Source of the DNA: Hyalella azteca
Lineage: Eukaryota; Arthropoda; Malacostraca; Amphipoda; Hyalellidae
Direction of reading: 5' to 3'
Assembly (NCBI RefSeq): GCF_000764305.2
Contig: NW_025943907.1
Location: forward strand, 310,001 to 374,000
Length of the DNA stretch: 64,000 nt
The stretch's first letter is position 1, and every line of letters starts with the position of its first letter. The notes under the pieces are model-generated. The model did not search any database. It was not told the origin of the DNA and saw only the letters and a program-made list of their open reading frames with translations. This document shows positions 10,776-23,500 of the stretch, one piece after another. A program made the position numbers and the translations under genes.

Positions 10776-12815
10776 AACCCTAATTATTAATTATTATGGG
10801 CAGCATGATCCTAATCATAATTATGAAGACCAGATATAGGACCCCTTTACAGATGTGCATATCTCACGCGAGGGCGACCTTCCTCTTCCCCCTCTCTCTC
10901 TCCTCGAGATATTTAAATGAATACGCTTGCATTGTGTCAAATAACTTTTGTAATAAACGCTTTTGTGAAGCAATATTAATAATCAAATCAAAATTTATAT
11001 TTTATTCTATAATTTTTGAATGAAAATTTATTAATAATCAAGCAATCCCTTTTGTGAATCAATATTATTTTACGATCTTAGACACAGATGGCGTCTCGTA
11101 AGCAAGAAAAATATAATATAAAAATACTTTTTCTCAGGAGAAAATCTCCCTGATTAATATCAGGACCAAATTCAAAAAATACAAGAGGTACGAAAAGCGC
11201 AAGAGAAGCTACATATGTCGGACCTTCAGAAACCTTCCTGAAGAAACCTTCCTGAAGGAACCTTCAGGACTTCACAACTTCTATCGATGGAGGTCGATAG
11301 AAATCAGAAGCAAGAGACGAGGAGTGGCAAGTTGGGAAAGCAGTGCTGCAAGTATTATCAAGTTTGCTGCTGTAATATCCCTTTTGGAAACTTCACCAAA
11401 CTTTCTGAGGTAATCCAGTCGGACAAGATTTTCCTGACTCGGCGATTTTGGAGAAAAAAACTCAAAGAAGACAAAGAAGTCGAGGCAGATTCCAACACCT
11501 CATTCAGAAAAATGAGAGGATGATTGTCCAAATAGCGACGCAAGTTTTGCCCTTTTCAAATAATAATGACCTTTTTTAGAGTGCTGCATCGACCGCTGAA
11601 AATGTCACTCCAACGTAGCTCGGGTGCATGTGGATTGCATTCTTCAGTAATTGCGAAGGCTAATAAAAATAATAACAAATTCGCATCACTTGAAGATTAT
11701 CGAAACAAAGCCGAAAAACGATTTTATTTTTCGATTAACAGTTGCCAAGCGATTTTCGAGAGAGGAGGCAATTATTCTGAGCTCATCCAATTAGAAAAGT
11801 AAAAAATTTCAAAACAATCTTACACAATTGGCAGTAAAAAATTTCCTCGTGTGGCATTATCAATAATTTTTCACAAAAGTATAAATTTTAAAATTTTACT
11901 AAAAATGTTTAATTCTAGTAGAAATGTTTCCAGTGAAAGCCTTCGTATTTTCATTGTTTGAAGTAAAAATGGATTCACTATTCTTAGAGGTAAATCAAAC
12001 ACCAAATGCATGCGGACGCACATAGTTCTTGCAACATTAAATAATAAATAATGCGCTGAAACAGAACAACAAAAGTTAACAACAACAAAGAGATTTTCGT
12101 GCATTGATGGTCGAAAATATATTTGTTTCATTTCAAAGTCTAAAATGTAAGCGCACTCTTTGACTCATCGCAGTAAAAAATATACTGATATATTACAGCA
12201 TTCAAACTTTGAGGCAACTATGTCGGTCTAGAATAAAGTTCTAGAGCACGTACAAGCTCAAGCACTCACTCGACCTACTAATATAGTGCTCGATTACAGG
12301 TCATTGCAAGTTGCTGGTGCGAGCCTCAATCATCACGCCAAAGTCTGTCCCAAGTTACTCGCCTGAATATCTAGTCCGTCGGTTTTTTTAAGCGAGTAAT
12401 TTTATTGCAATGAATTTACCTGAATTGAACGGTTTCATCAGGCTGGAATATAGAGTCAAAAGAGAGCTATGCAAATGGCGGTTGAACTGAGCTGACATAA
12501 AGTTAGAAACTCGGCTTAAACAATAGATGATTAAAACATAGGCATTAAATGGTGATTAAACATTTATACGCGAACGGCGCAATTGTAACGAATTTGCCAG
12601 GAATATTTAATGGAAATGAGGAGGTGTTAGACAACTGAGGTTAGACACTCAAATTGTTCATGGTGCTCTTTTTAGCGCATTTTCTCATTTATGGAAAAAA
12701 ATGCACTATTATGCTCGCCATGTCCGTCTGTCTGTCTGTCTGTTTGTCCGTGACCTCAAGTTTTTGTCGACGATAAAATGCGCTCTCTGTCACTCACTGC
12801 AGTGAGTACCGAGTT
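10776..12815. other. AT-rich DNA with only small features
   Basis: 11219-11270 has three CCTTCCTGAAG-like 14-bp repeats. 11523-11554 (ATTGTCCAAATAGCGACGC) may be a further MITE scrap. A GTCT microsatellite lies at about 12725-12745. Open frames of 60-86 codons here lack any motif. Confidence 0.4.
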
Positions 12816-12817
12816 AT

Positions 12818-12930
12818 ATTTTTTATACATAGTACTCTTTTTTCATACTACTCTTTTTGTTCATATCACTCTTGGTGTTCATAGTGCTTTTTTATTGCTG
12901 TGCTCTTTTTGTTCATAGTGCTCTTTTTAA
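12818..12930. repeat. ~20-bp repeat of GTTCATAGTGCTCTTTTT type
   Basis: Five to six imperfect units between TATTTTTTATACATAGTACT and the final GTTCATAGTGCTC. Confidence 0.75.
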
Positions 12931-14164
12931 TCCAATCTAATTATCTCTTTTGTGAACCTCTGATAAAAATTAAACCATTTTTAACACAGCTCAATTGAGT
13001 GTTTTCTACACTTAATAGAAAACAGCTGGCAGAAATAGAACGAAAAAATACAACTAAAAACATTGTTATTGAACGACGAGCTGGCATAAGGTTAGACTAA
13101 GGTTAGCCAAACTCGTCGGTCTAGCATTCTGTTTATTCAACCTATGATGAAAAAAAATACATTGACAGCTCGAGCGAAGTCTGCTTCGTAGATCAGAGAG
13201 TGCGTACAGCGGGCGTCCCGCGGCGCGCAAAACGAACGCGTTGTGTTCCTCAATAACAGACACGTGAGCGACGCTCATTATGAACGCTGCGTCTGACGCC
13301 TTTTTATGCTCATTATAATATCTCATGGTAGAAATAAACTATAAAACTTTTATTTTTATGGAGCAGTTATATCATTATGAATAGATTAGCAAAATTTGTA
13401 CAAGAATTACAGACCGTTACTCGTGAATAAGCTTTGATTAATAGGATCAATAAGATCGATTTGATTTTCACATTTTAATGACTATTTATAGTTTTGCTGA
13501 TAAATCAAGGCTAAAGCATCGAGGTCATGTCAAGGAAGTGAATGAATCCCGAATCTAACCTAAACCGGAAAAATGGAGAAAGAATCCATTTAATGATGCA
13601 GCTTCGAAGTCTACATGGAGCAGCGGCACTACATTGAGCACAACATGATTCGTTTAACTGTCTTGCTTGGAGAAGCTTGACGACATCTACGAAGCAGCTT
13701 GGATTCATCTACGAAGCAGCTTGAAACCATACCCGAAAATGCATTTAACTGTCTGGCGTGAAGCAGTTGTGAAGCATGCGAGTGCAGCTTGAGTATCGCT
13801 AGAGCCACACGCACGCAGACCGCCCAATAACAGCGGCTTAAGCAAGCCTCGGCGATAGAACGAGGCAGTCGCTCGCTCAGATTCCGGATTAAGGATTTGC
13901 TATTGAAACTCAAGGCGATATTATAGCAGCTGCTTCGATGCTTTGAGCTGGCCGCCGATGATCGGCGGTAATTTTGCGTACAGGTAACTAATGAACTAAT
14001 GAAGTTGAAATTCAAGGGTTGGAGTTTGAGTTCTTGGGAAATTTCAAATTGGAAGTTGCAAGTTATCATCCGAGACTTTGACTAAATTACAAGAACAAAA
14101 TTTAGGCATTTAATTCTATACAGCAAAAATATTCCCGTTGTTAAACTGGCTGAAGAATATGCAA
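12931..14164. other. No gene supported; contains a 17-bp palindrome
   Basis: 13670-13745 has a short repeat (ATCTACGAAGCAGCTTG twice). CCGCCGAT-G-ATCGGCGG at 13952-13968 is a perfect inverted repeat. The 146-codon minus-strand frame here has no recognisable domain. Confidence 0.4.
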
Positions 14165-14296
14165 AACCCGAGTCGTCATGACCCAGTTTTAAACCGGTAA
14201 AAGAGTGAATCACGGCTACGTCAGCTATATGCTAGTGATAGGCGCAGGGAAGTGTGTCACTATTCGATCAATATTACCCATTCATTTATTTGAGTG
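14165..14296 (-). mobile_element. MITE copy 3 (left end lost)
   Basis: Retains GTCGTCATGACCCAG, the block GTGTGTCACTATTCGATCAA and the right end CCATTCATTTATTTGAGTG. The other terminus is missing. Confidence 0.75.
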
Positions 14297-14493
14297 CTGT
14301 AAGCGCAGCCGTGATATTGGACTCCAGCCGCCTAGCTAATTCAACTCGATTTCCGATATGAGGTCTGCAAGCAGTTCAATGTTGCAGTTGCAGCCTGCCG
14401 GGCAGTTAGCTTGCAATTCCCGTGAACACTGAACACAACTGTAAACCCAAACATTTTCCCTGATTACTGGTGACGCCTAACATGCATCTTGGT

Positions 14494-14652
14494 CCTTTCA
14501 GAGAAATATGTGAGATTTGGTCGAAATATTGATAGTTTTTTTCCTTTGTTTGGGTCATCCAAACTCAGATTGGGCTAGCAAATGGGTGCATCAGGGCTAT
14601 GTGCAGATAGTGTGTCACTGTTTAGACAATAGGGTCCATTTACCATGACTCA
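14494..14652 (-). mobile_element. MITE copy 4 (diverged)
   Basis: Starts CTTTCAGAGAAATATGTGAG and keeps TTTGGGTCATCCAAACTCAG, GTGCATCAG and GTGTCACTGTTTAGACAATA. The right end is eroded. Confidence 0.75.
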
Positions 14653-15960
14653 TTTCTTCTACCTATGTTCAACATAAAAAACTAATCATTCAATTACTAC
14701 CAATAGTAGAAGTGTTTTGATTCTTACTTAGCAATTTAACGTATCTTGCACATAACTGGGAAATATATCCCTTCTAACTTCACCAATTATTCAATGTTGT
14801 GAAAAGGTGAAATTGACTTTTCCTTTCTGAAAATAAGTCCAAAAGCTTCTAAGCAAATTGCAAATAATTCCTTTACTTTAGAAGTTAAAATATCGAAAGA
14901 TCGATGTTTACATAGTACAAATTTATAATATATAATATAAAGGAATGAACTATAGGTATTCACGAGTTTATTTGGTGCATATTCTAATGAATGCGCCAAT
15001 AAAAACATGCAACACAAAAAAAAAGCAACGAGCGTTGAGAATTTTGGTTTCGTCGTTCCTGAAGGAAATTTTCATTGTTTATCATAGACATGACTAATAA
15101 AATGTAGGCTTTGAAGTTTTGAAGCATTAAGCTATGTGACCAATACTAAAACTTCTGGCAGTAAAGCTTTGTCAATGAAAATAATTTTAGGATTGTCTAT
15201 TTAAAAATAATTACGCCTAGATAAACGAAAATCAATTCGAATTAAGCAGCTTCATAATTATTCCATGAGGAATTTTAGGTTGATTAAATCGCATGCCATT
15301 CAATGATTGATGTTTGGCTCCTGTATTTTCGTTTGGGTAAAATTAATTTTATCAGCAGAACAAAAACCCTGATTTAGTTTACAGTAGGCCCAGATCCTTT
15401 AATTTGACTTCGCTGACTTTAACAAAATCAAAGCATTCTGTGTTTATTTTTTCAGACCTTATTTTAGTTCTATACTAAAGTAATGACTATCAGAAACAGG
15501 TTAAAATGCATAAAATGCATATAAAGCGTAGAAAAATGACGGTGAAAAAAATCTGTTAAGCTGCGCAAAACAAATATGATGAATGTAGAAATGAAGATGA
15601 AAAATCCGGCGAAACTGCAGAAGACAAAGACGAAGCACTGCGTCATGTAAGAAGTTCATGCTACAGAAACGTCGTAAGCCAACAAAGACAAGGGAGACAA
15701 AGGCAAAATGTGGACGAAGGAACCTCGGAGGTCTTTGAACTAAGAGAAACGACGGCTCTAAAGGCCGACTAAGTGGCGGAAGACAAAGACGAGACGAGGG
15801 CTACGAAAGGCAGGTCGCTTTAGGTTCTTCAGCTGCAGATATGACGAAGCAAAAACCCGTCTATTTATTTCTTAGCGCTTCATAAGAGGCCCAGTAATTG
15901 GAGGGCGCAGCAGTTTTACGGCAGATTCCGCCTCGATCTCGGATTGCAATAAGACTTACG
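14653..15960. other. No gene supported
   Basis: AT-rich to 15500. 15540-15860 is purine-rich with recurring GAAGACAAAGACGA words, probably a decayed repeat. There is no coding signal. Confidence 0.4.
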
Positions 15961-15966
15961 AGGCTG

Positions 15967-16050
15967 ACCTGAGGCTGAGGCTGAACTGAGCTAGAGGCGG
16001 ACCTGAGGCTGAGGCTAAACTGAGCCAGAGGCTGATTTGAGCCTAAGGCT
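15967..16050. repeat. 34-bp repeat, ~2.5 copies
   Basis: ACCTGAGGCTGAGGCTGAAC and its near-copy ACCTGAGGCTGAGGCTAAAC lie 34 bp apart, followed by a degraded third. Confidence 0.8.
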
Positions 16051-17430
16051 TATTTTTGTCCTTTTAAAATAATCTACCGAGACTTATCATGAGCCTTATT
16101 AAAAATATTCTACTTACCATCATATCGTGAGCCTTATTGCAGTTCATTCTATTTTATCTAATATTTGTGTTGATATGAGAAATGCTTTTATTATAAACGA
16201 TTTAGCGAAAAATATGCGGCAAATACTGTACATTATAAGCAAAATTTACGTAACGGAACTAGCGTCTCTTTTTAGCTGAAAAAGGTTTCTTAACTCCTAA
16301 TTCATACTTAATTCATATTCAAACAGGCTTATTAATTGTTAATTCATATTCAAACGGGTTTACCTACTGCCGATTAATGTTCAGTCAGAGGAACTCTTGA
16401 ACTTCAATGCTTCAAGACACGTAACGCGAAAAACCAGTAGGGTGGACCAAAATTTGGTCACAAAAACTAGAAGTTTGAACTAAAAACTATATCACAAGAA
16501 CCAGAAACGTTACTACCAGATTATAATAACCAGAAGTTTGAACTAAAAACTTTATCACAGAAAACCAGAAGTGTGAACCTGAAAATTCCTGAACCAAATG
16601 TGAACCAAAAAGTCGATTCTGGCGTAGCAGGCAATCGGGCGGCGAAGCGTAACCGAGGCGTCAGAATATCGTGGCGAGTGAAGGAAGCCATTGAGGGATA
16701 AAATATAGTTTGGCACGGCCACCACTCTCGTCCAGTGACAGCATTATTTCCTGTAGCTGGATGCAGCCTATAACACAACTTGAAAACCCCTTTACGAACG
16801 CCTCTTGGCCAGCGCCGAACTATAATATCGACTCTGAACGCCCACGAATAGTGGCAGGGACATGCAACAGCCACATGGTGGCTTCCAATATACAACTGAA
16901 TGCGCTTTGTTCAGGAAGAATATCAAGATACCAACAAGCAAGGATTCTTATGAAATATGTTCATCGCTCGCAAATAATTTTCGTCGAATAAATATGCTTC
17001 TCTGGATTAATAAAGAAGCATTATTGACTAGCAGACTTTCGTAAGCCACTGTTGAAAATACCGAAATAAAAAAAATTATTACGACTGAAAAATATTCGCA
17101 GTAGAAAGTAATAATCGAAATTCTTATATGGAATCCAATTTTATTCGCGATCAATATTCTTGAAATATTATTAGCTTCAACACAACTGACCTCTTTTAAT
17201 ATAATTAAAGTCAAATTGATGCGTAGAATATGTCTTCATTTTTTATCATCTCAATGCGATTAATGCAAAGTAATGCATAATAATTACAAAAACTTTTGCA
17301 GGGAATGCTACTAATATCCATATTGCTTGTTAATAATAGTAATGACACGATATAAGAATACCAAAATCTAATACTACGAAATAGACCAGATGCAACAAAA
17401 TGAATGGACCGGACGCTTTCAACACTCACT
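16051..17430. other. Several two-copy micro-duplications, no gene
   Basis: Duplicate pairs are visible: CATGAGCCTTATT and CGTGAGCCTTATT (about 16090 and 16130); TTAATTCATATTCAAACAGG and its GGG variant (about 16310-16360); CAGAAGTTTGAACTAAAAAC with its near-copy (about 16468 and 16530). 16521-17429 has several 60-124 codon frames on both strands without recognisable motifs. Confidence 0.45.
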
Positions 17431-17433
17431 CAT

Positions 17434-17725
17434 TCTACTCCACCCCCTAGCTCACTAGTTCCCACCTCCCTAGCCCCCTAGTCCCAACCTCCAAGCCCCC
17501 TTGTCTCCCCTAGACCCGAGTCCCCTAGCCCCCTAATTCTCACTTCCCTAGCCCCCTATTCCCCGCTAGCCCCTCTGTTCCTGATAGTCCTCCTTAGCCC
17601 CTTATTCCCCCTAGACCCCTAGTTCCTTCGAGCCCCCTAATCTCCACTCCCTTAGCCCCCTGGTTCCTTCGAGCCCCCTAGTATCCACTCCCTTAGCCCC
17701 CTGGTCCCCCCACAGCCCTCACTCC
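17434..17725. repeat. C-rich degenerate repeat (CCCCCTAGTYCC)
   Basis: About 290 bp of pyrimidine-rich sequence built from AGCCCCCTAGT-like units of irregular length, 11 to 25 bp. The purine content of the plus strand is very low compared with the flanks. Confidence 0.85.
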
Positions 17726-18369
17726 CCCGCCATTTACTCCAGTTCACCATCACAAACTCAACATCATTCAGCCCAGAGAAAAATGTAGGCCCTCCATTAA
17801 ACGATGGAACGAACTGAGCACGAACGACCTCTTCCCAAACGCAGTTCGAGTAAAAACCCGGATTTACTAGAACTAATTTTAAAAATAATACGGAGACCTC
17901 GCCGAAACTGAAAATAGGGTAGGTTCTTTATCGCGATCGTAGCCTGCGTTTTGCGTCAACCATTTTTAATGCTGTATAAAAAACAAGGTCAAGCAGCGCG
18001 TTAATACCGATTCGGCTACGGCAGCGAGAAAAATTTTAGCTTTCATCAGAAAAATACGCCTATACCGAAATTATGAGAGTTGAATGATTCAGGTATGCAA
18101 TAACAGGTATATTAAAATAGGACTTCAAGAACAATGAAGTTAATATAAACTTGCGTACGAAAATTTTCTCAATCACGAGTGCTAAATTGGCTTTATGTTA
18201 TCGTCAGAAAGTTTTTATTTGCCTATTTCAAAAAATAATATTCATATATACTCTAGGCCTTCTACTTTAGCATTCATAAATATTTCCATCAGGAGATGAA
18301 GTCTATTTTTAAATAAGTCACGCAATCTTCACCTCCAAGAATTAAATCCTACTCAGGATATGAATATCT
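17726..18369. other. No gene supported
   Basis: AT-rich sequence with no feature recognised. Confidence 0.4.
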
Positions 18370-18720
18370 TCTCGAAGCGCGCGGCGTAGCGCGACCCAAC
18401 AAAGGAAGGTGTGGCCCCCGACAGACCGCAGCTACGATAAGAAGGTCCGGTTATAGCGCAGCCGATGCTTCGTGATAGCGCGCCGCGTGATGCGCTTCAC
18501 TGAAGCTGACATGGACGAGTGCAGGCTTCGAGAAATTGAAGCAGAACCCCTGGAGGTTGTGCCCTTGACCCCAGCGTGGGGGCTTGGTACCCCTCGTGCT
18601 GGGGATCCCACAACCGCAATAGTACGTGACCGACGCGAACCTGCGAGCAGAATTTTGCTCGAGAGGCGAAGGCTTTGAGTGAGCGGCGCGGCGTGACTGA
18701 TAGGACGATAATACACGTAG
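18370..18720. promoter_or_regulatory. CpG-rich island with long nested hairpin
   Basis: CpG dinucleotides are dense here (for example GCGCGCGGCGTAGCGCGACC at the left edge and GCGCGCCGCGTGATGCGC near 18478), unlike the AT-rich flanks. Inside is a nested stem: GGTTGTG (18555-18561) pairs with CACAACC (18609-18615), CCCCAGC (18569-18575) with GCTGGGG (18598-18604), and GGGG with CCCC closest to the loop. It could be an enhancer or alternative promoter CpG island, a structured non-coding RNA, or an old transposon fragment. Overlapping open frames (68 codons plus, 94 and 152 minus) show no domain. Confidence 0.4.
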
Positions 18721-20301
18721 AGCGTGGCAAGTAAAGCAGCCAGACGGACGATATCACGTGCGTTGCTCTAAAACAATAGCCTGGCGTCATTGTGAGTGAG
18801 GCTTCAGGGCTCATGCTATTCAAACGAAAAAATTTTCTAACGTGCGGTGACGAAAACTCGAGCGACAACAAAACATCACAGTGATTTAGCATCGCAGTGC
18901 AACGAATCGGAGGCAAATCCTGACGCGCAAAACGACTTTGCTTGTGCTTGTGCATAATGGATGAAAATAACGTCGATTTGGAAGACTCGTCCCTAATTTT
19001 ATATCATGTCGAGTTGTTGTTCCATGCTTCCTATTCGACATCGACAAAGCGCTAGTAAAAACCTATCTAATTCCCCGCTTGCGAAAGTAATACGAGTAGT
19101 GATGCCCGTTCGAAAAAAAAATTACATTGGATACGTGATCAATCGACTGCTGATAAGCGATTTCGGTGACGACGATAAATTGAAAAAAAACGTCACCTGG
19201 TCAGCGGCCAATATGCGGCCGCAGGTCAGCCGACGATAATATGGCCATTTTTACGGCTGAGGCGGCTGGTGGTCCTCTCCAGCAACCAAGTGAAGTGCGG
19301 AGAGGACAAAGCGAGGCCTCAGGAATTACGAAGATTAGAAGAGATGAAGAAACGCGAACAGACGCGGAGCTGCATTAGCGAATTACAAGACCTGGCTGAG
19401 TGATCTCCTTTGTGCCACGTGTCTTTATGGAGGTATGTTATGTATACATAACATGCCGGTATTCACCTGAAAAAATTGTAGGCGGTTGTAGTGATGGCAC
19501 TAAAATCCGTGAAATAATACGTGACTCGATAAGTGGCATGATTTAGCAGGACTTTTTGCAGCATTTCACGGATAAACGAAAAATGTGTTCGATATAGTGA
19601 AAAATCTTATTTAAAAAGTCGTCAATAAACTAATTCTCCGGCCTTCAATCAAACCTGTTTAAAAGAACAAATTCAGCCATCCTTTACTAATATTCACGGA
19701 TAATTTTATTTGTACTGAATGTGCTTCCCATGAGTCAAATGGAAGAAAATATTACTACTCGCTATAACTTCTATTTACCTTTCTATTCCATTAAATTGAC
19801 AACTCGATCATATTTCCGCTGACATTTCACGTTGCGAAAATCAAGGCAACTTTACAGAACTGGGATAACTGTATCGACCGCCAGTTAGACCTTATAACTG
19901 AAAAGACTCTGAACTTAAATTGATATCAATAATAAACATACATTTGTGAACAACATATTACGTAGTTCAGATCGGTCTATGCTAAGATAAGTAGTATTTT
20001 TATAAAACGGTGGTTAATTTATCCAAAAATCCGGCTTAAAAGCCTGTTAGAAAACCATTGCAATTAAGAAAGTCTGTACATCCTTAAATCGAATCCAGAG
20101 CCATATCAATGTACGCGACCGCATTCAATCGTTCGCCATCGGTTTCATAGACTGATTTTTTCCGATAGGTACGAGTGGCATTTGATTTAATTAGACGGAA
20201 GTGGTTCTGAGACAGGAATACAGTCGTGGCCAAGAAGTTCAAGAAGAATACAACTGTAAGGCTGGCAGCTGACATTTGAAGGCCACGGCCGGGCGAGCTC
20301 A
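18721..20301. other. No gene supported; perfect 20-bp palindrome
   Basis: ATGTTATGTATACATAACAT at 19435-19454 equals its own reverse complement. A short plus-strand frame from about 18958 and a 77-codon frame at 19006 follow the CpG-rich island but match nothing I know. The remainder is AT-rich. Confidence 0.4.
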
Positions 20302-20500
20302 CTGTACATCAACTATGCATATAGAAAGTTTGGGGACTCTGTACATCAACGATGTATAGAGAGTTTGCGCTGTACATCAACGATGTATAGAGAGTTTGCG
20401 CTATACATCATCGATGTACAGAGAGTTTGCCAACTCTCTATAATACATCATCGATGTACAGAGAGTTTGCCAACTCTCTATAATACATCAACGATGTATT
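20302..20500. repeat. Tandem array of hairpin units (31-40 bp)
   Basis: Five units contain TACATCAWCGATGTA, an inverted repeat, followed by AGAGAGTTTGC. In the last two units this is completed to AGAGAGTT-TGCC-AACTCTCT, a second perfect 8-bp stem. The unit therefore lengthens from about 31 bp to about 40 bp across the array. Confidence 0.9.
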
Positions 20501-23500
20501 GAAAATCGGCACGACCAGGACAATTTTAATGAAATACGAGGGCAATACGAGCCTGCACATCAATCGAGGGTGCAATAACATGACTACATGAGTTGCTCTG
20601 AAATATTGGGTCCAACACGACGGTTCTTGTCCGGAAAGTAAAACATTGTTTCGAATTTCAATAATTTCGGTCTCATTTGAATTTGAAATATTGATTGAAA
20701 TATTCATTGCTTACGTTAATTCTCATTACGTTAATCTGAAACTACCTCACTGAACTTATAAATGGGATAAACTAAACAATTTCCCGATGAGCTCCGAAAA
20801 TCCACACGACAAATTATCAAGTAAAAAATATTACTAATTCATAATTAAAATCCATAGGATTTCTACACGTGTATGCCAAAAAATGAATCACCAATCCATA
20901 TGGCTCCGTAAACTTGAAAATTTACGCAATCATTCTATACAAATTCGCGAGCGAACTATGCTCGGCCAACCATCCACCGTACGTTAGCCAAGGATAATAC
21001 AATCAAGAATTCCTGTTGTGATCGACTTTGTCATTATCACGTTCACGTGAGCGCAAATTAGCGAGCTCTGTACATGTGGTATATGAATGCAGCATGACGC
21101 TAACGGTAGTATTTTGTAGCGTATTTTTTAGAAGCGTATTTTCTTCGCAAGCTGTTGCTAAGATGTTAGATGCTGGTTAGATTGCATGGTAGGCTGAGGG
21201 CTACACTCAATATGTCTTAAACAACTATTTATTATTTTAGTATTGTTTTACGATTGTCCAATCCTATGTGAATAAAAAATAACGAACTTAAATCCTGGAA
21301 AATCTGCCTACACTTCCTATGGAGCGCGGAAATAAGAAGTTTTGAAGCGACATGCGTAGACGTGAAAGCATTCGCCTCCGCCACTTAAATGCACGCCCTA
21401 ACTTCTTGCAGCTGCTGAATTAAACTGAGCTCGCTGCTATCAACTGAATTAAAACTCAACAATGAAGACGAGAACAGCTTTAGAACGCATGCAGCTTTCT
21501 CAATTAGTTTCCTAAAGTTCAACAGAGAAAGATTATAGGAGGAGAATGGCGCGTTACAGCGTGTCATACTCCTATGTGTACATATTTTTATTTTCATATA
21601 TATAAATTTATTCCTTTATTATCAAACCGACTTGAATTATTTCTGTAAATTTAAATGCAGTTACTCGTTGGAGACACAAATTGATCAATCCTGATCCGTT
21701 CATTGTATTTTTTCATTTTACGATTGGGAGCATTATGCATGATTTTAACAAGCTACATGCTCACACATGCATGAGGCCTTTGATATATTGTCATCCATTA
21801 ACACTATTGATGACCATGCATGAACACTGCTATAAAAATAAAATTGTATGTGCATCTAATTTGAGCTCAGGAACGTCTGTGAAATTATCTTCGCCAGTTA
21901 CGCATTTAGAGCTTTTTGGTTTCCATCGTTATGATTCTGAGTAACGGAGGCTTGGTCCGTTAACAATTGCCTGTCATGTCGATAGGTTCTTGGCTCACAC
22001 GATGCTTTCCGTGGCCAAATATCCTGCGTAGACTGCAAGGTTTATGGAAATTTTCCTTCGATATCCTGGACATCAAAAGAAGGGGAAAGATGAATGTCTA
22101 ATCGGGGCGCTCGTTAGGCGAGCTTAACGAGGGCGATGAGGGAAGCTACACACAATCGAGGGCCGACACATCAGTGCTGATCACTTCCATCTGCCATGAT
22201 TGAAAAACATAAGGAACACGACCACGCTGCCCATTTCTCAGGGAGCGGCTCTCAGCCCCACCAGTAATGATGAACTATTGGCAGAAGCAGGAAGCGCAGC
22301 CCCCTGTTGCCCCCGCCCAACACCCAGGCTCTAATCACGACAGGGATCGTGTTTCCACTTTAGGGAGTAGAGGGAAGCAACGAAAAGAAGCAGGAGGTAA
22401 AGGACACACAAGGGACTGACCGAGGCAAGCGAATCTCGTGCAACCAAATCCTCATCCAACAAATCGTAGGGCTGGCACGATAGGCTATTTTGAGTGACCA
22501 TCTAAAATCCGGCTATCCTTTTTAACCAGGGCTCACTGGTGATGTGGGCAGATAAATTGTTTTTCATACTGATTGGAACGAACCTTTGCTTAAAAATACA
22601 GTTAAAATTCAAGGGATCATCAAAGGCCCGCAAGTTTGTAGGATCATCCGATAAGAAACCTGTGGGTGGTGATTCATGGTTCTAAATCCTTCGATATTAT
22701 TTATTAGTATCAGCCGAATCATTATTTACCTCCAAAAAGGTACAAATGATCATGAAAAAGCTTTCCTTCCTTGGACCACACTTAATGCAATCCTGATCCA
22801 ACAGATTACATCAATAAAACCAAACAAAAGACATCGTTGAATGCATTGGCAGTTAAAAAAGTGGTCACTAAAATGCCGACAAAATCCCCATTTAGTCTTT
22901 TGAGAAAATCGTCTGCCAAGCAGTACGTGTGAAGAAATGAATCTGCATGGCAAATCTTTCTCATTCGACGCTTAAACGAGTTTAGTTTCTTAAAAAAATC
23001 GGAAAGTATGAGAATATGAAATCACCTTATCAAAACTCAAGAGGAATCAGTGTACCTGGAATTTCATTACTTGACCTGGGAACGAAAAAAAAACACTTTA
23101 CCTACTAATTTATTTTTGACCTCAAACCAAATAATATTTCACCAACAATTTTATTACAGGAACCGAGAGAGTCTATTGACGAGCTTCAGATAATAGCTTG
23201 AGTTTTTGGCGCTTTCGTCTTTACATGAATTTCGCCTAAAGGGAATTAGCGATGAAAAGCGCTTCGTATTATAGGTCAGAGAAGGTCCTACATTGCGCTG
23301 AAATGTCAAGCTGCTCAAAAACTCACTTCAATCTTGTAAACGCTGATCGATGTTCAGTTGCAGGAAGACCGCAACAAGTTCAAAAACATTGAGTTTTTTT
23401 CGCGTTTAAAAACGAAAAGAATCATATTTATATGTACTCACGCTCCTGGACTCAATCGAGAACGATTTGACCTTCAGAACAGCATACCTGGAAAAGAGAA

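Noticed and set aside
11235..11256. Heat-shock-element-like TTCCTGAA pairs
   Set aside because: Two TTC-NN-GAA words 14 bp apart do not keep the 5-bp alternation needed for a heat-shock element. No gene start nearby.
13629..14069. 146-codon minus-strand frame
   Set aside because: No motif; it overlaps a short local repeat and a palindrome.
18497..18955. 152-codon minus-strand frame over the CpG-rich island
   Set aside because: Long frames are expected in GC-rich DNA because stops are rare. No motif and the hairpin explains the sequence better.
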